64,000 nt of DNA, from contig NW_022098069.1 of the NCBI RefSeq assembly GCF_002288925.2, positions 70,412,099 to 70,476,098 of the forward strand, written 5' to 3'. The notes under the pieces were generated by a model. It searched no databases. It was not told the DNA's origin and saw only the letters and a list, made by a program, of their open reading frames with translations. The translations under genes were made by a program, and so were the position numbers. Positions within the stretch are counted from its first letter, which is position 1. The number at the start of each line of letters is the position of its first letter. This DNA comes from Delphinapterus leucas. Its lineage: Eukaryota > Chordata > Mammalia > Artiodactyla > Monodontidae. Of this stretch, positions 62,467 to 64,000 are shown piece by piece.

Positions 62467-63109
62467 GAAGTCCTAGTCTGGTGCTGTTTTTTAGACCCCT
62501 TCTCCCTACTGGTTTTGAGATATATTTTTACATATCTTGTGACAGCTCTTCAGTAAGATAACTTCTTTCTGGATCAGCAATTGCAGGTTAGTGTGTCCAG
62601 TGTCCAGGCTTCTAAGAATCTCCTTATGACTCAGAGTCATGGGCATGAACAACTTCTTTGCGCTTCTACTTCTCCCCAACCAATTAAGCTGAGAAGCTGT
62701 GGGGATGTACACAAGGCCTTTCTCACCACAGCCCCCTCGCCATTACCCCCAGATGTCTGACTCCTGCACAGAGCTCATCTGTGAGACTCATTCTTCCCAG
62801 CACTCTTTGTTCTTCCTTTCTGCTTAACTGGGTCCAGGGAAACTTCTAGCATAAGTCTATAACCTGTCTCCGTGGTTCCAAATGAGGGTCTTTATGCTCT
62901 TGATGATGTTCAGGGTATTACATTTATTTCAAAGAGTAAATGTTGTGTCAGTTTTGTCTGCATCTCAGTTTGGTATTAACTTCCACATTTATCTTGAGGC
63001 TGGGGTTTACAGGTCTCTCATAGTTTCACTTTCTTGCTATTAGACTATTTCCCAGGCCTTAGTCAGTCATGTCAAAACCAGAAGCCAAACTATGGCTTTA
63101 AAAATGTTG

Positions 63110-63772
63110 AGTAATTTTTTCTAGTCTTGACATCACCTCTAAACTCGAAACTGTCTGCTACCATCTCCATGTGGATGTCCTACAGGCGTCTCAAATTTAA
63201 CATGTTTAAAGAAGCATTCTCTCAATTTACCCCCCAAATAAGTTCCTCCCCACCCATTTTCCCCATGTCAGTTAGTGGTATCCCATCACCCCCCTAGTTT
63301 CTTAAGTCAAAACCCTAGGACTAATTCCTGAGTCCTCCCTTTTATTCCAGCCACTGTCCCCCTTTCAGTCCTAACAGCAAGCTTTCCTCCAGTCAGGGCC
63401 TATGTACTTGGTACTCCCTCTGCCTAGAAAGCTCCCCGAGGCCGAACTTCTCTTCCTTCAGATTTCAACACAAAGTTTATCCCTGAAGAGGTTTTCCTTG
63501 GTCACCATGTCTTAAATGGCCTTCATCGTGTATTACTGTTCCTCTAACAACTCATCCTGTTTTCTTTGTAGTGTTGATCCCATCCTCAAAGTAATTTATT
63601 GCGTTATCTCGTGTACCGCTTTCACTGTAAGGCTGGGGTGAAGCTCCTCCACTTCCGTGCTGCCTCCCCCGGGATGGTGCCCGTCCTGTGCACTGCTAGA
63701 TTCCCAGCACTCAAAACCATTATTTGCACATCACAAACACTCAGTAAAATCTGCTTCATGAATGAATGGTAA
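63110..63772 (+). mobile_element. L2 LINE fragment, sense
   Basis: 'ctccatgtggatgtcctaca', 'ggcgtctcaaatttaacatg', 'tccctctgcctagaaagctc' and a closing 'atgaatgaatgg' show a long L2 3' region ending in its typical TGAA repeat. Confidence 0.75.
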
Positions 63773-64000
63773 TTAATAGGAAAACTGCTACTCTGAAACA
63801 CTAGATAAAAAATTTTCTAGACTCAGAATTCCCATATTCAGTTTCCTTTTATTTATTCCATCAAAAGCACCATATGGGGATACCTACACCACCAAGTGAC
63901 ACACAGATCCACACCTCTACCAGATTACATTTTATCATTTTATAAATGACAATCCCATCAAAGTATACACACACAAAGCAAGAGTGCTTTAGAAGTCTAA

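Larger units (their letters stand above)
55765..64000 (-). other. ANKRD50: Upstream ANKRD50 intron, continuing out of the window
   Basis: The exon at 55535-55764 begins inside a codon, so at least one coding exon lies upstream on the minus strand. No minus-strand open frame between 55765 and 64000 resembles the missing N-terminal segment with its P-loop. Minus-strand open frames in this stretch are antisense L1 or unsupported. The first coding exon and the promoter should therefore lie beyond 64000. Contents are a GT microsatellite, L2, SINE, MIR and several L1 pieces, listed separately. The stretches 55.77-56.4 kb, 57.16-57.67 kb, 58.03-58.5 kb and 62.47-63.1 kb hold nothing I recognise. Confidence 0.75.

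Noticed and set aside
61981..62556. 191-codon frame as a functional reverse transcriptase
   Set aside because: It starts in an antisense L1 3' end, switches to ORF2, lacks the catalytic FADD box and ends in unrelated sequence.
1..64000. CRISPR arrays, operons or other prokaryotic-type systems
   Set aside because: No regularly spaced short direct repeats and no clustered genes. Composition, SINEs, L1s and GT-AG introns show mammalian nuclear DNA.

Overview
This is mammalian nuclear DNA, AT-rich and dominated by interspersed repeats. It most likely comes from a cetacean. The tRNA-derived SINEs carry the head 'cttccctggtggcgcagtgg' and a GC-rich body with a simple A tail, which is the CHR-type SINE abundant in whales, dolphins and porpoises. 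The young L1 tails are of the cetartiodactyl type, and no ruminant Bov-tA or BovB sequence was recognised. The species cannot be fixed from the sequence alone.

The only clear protein-coding gene is ANKRD50 on the minus strand, and it is partial. Its terminal coding exon (46065-49609) encodes 1180 residues: the end of a STAND/NACHT-like NTPase module, about 19 ankyrin repeats, and a Ser-rich tail ending in ETPL. A 230-bp internal exon (55535-55764) carries the Walker B and sensor-1-like strands of the NTPase. The two exons join in phase through good GT-AG sites across a 5.9-kb intron. The first part of the protein, including the P-loop (about 170 residues if the usual family length of 1429 applies), is not in the window and should lie beyond 64000. 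The 3' UTR lies below 46065, with several candidate poly(A) signals.

Layout: 1-41 kb is intergenic desert. It holds an ERVL/MaLR-type LTR (1.3-1.8 kb), SINEs, a mariner transposase fossil (4.75-5.07 kb), an L2-like stretch (6.6-7.7 kb), an old antisense L1 (13.2-14.0 kb) followed by a young L1 with target-site duplications (14.37-15.73 kb), a possible retrocopy or orphan terminal exon on the minus strand (16.64-18.15 kb), MIRs, another ERVL LTR (31.68-32.09 kb), and a stack of L1 fragments in both orientations (33-40 kb). 41-46 kb is mostly unique sequence downstream of, and probably partly within, the ANKRD50 3' UTR. 49.6-64 kb is ANKRD50 intron with SINEs, MIRs, L2s and L1s, among them a SINE-L1 chimera and an L1 with a 5' inversion.

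I found no CRISPR array, operon, bacterial system or novel multi-gene system, and none is expected here. The most useful leads are the ANKRD50 gene model with its C-terminal PDZ-ligand motif, several retrotransposition events that can be read from target-site duplications, and the unidentified 41-residue coding tail near 18.1 kb. Repeat boundaries are read by eye and are approximate unless a target-site duplication is given.
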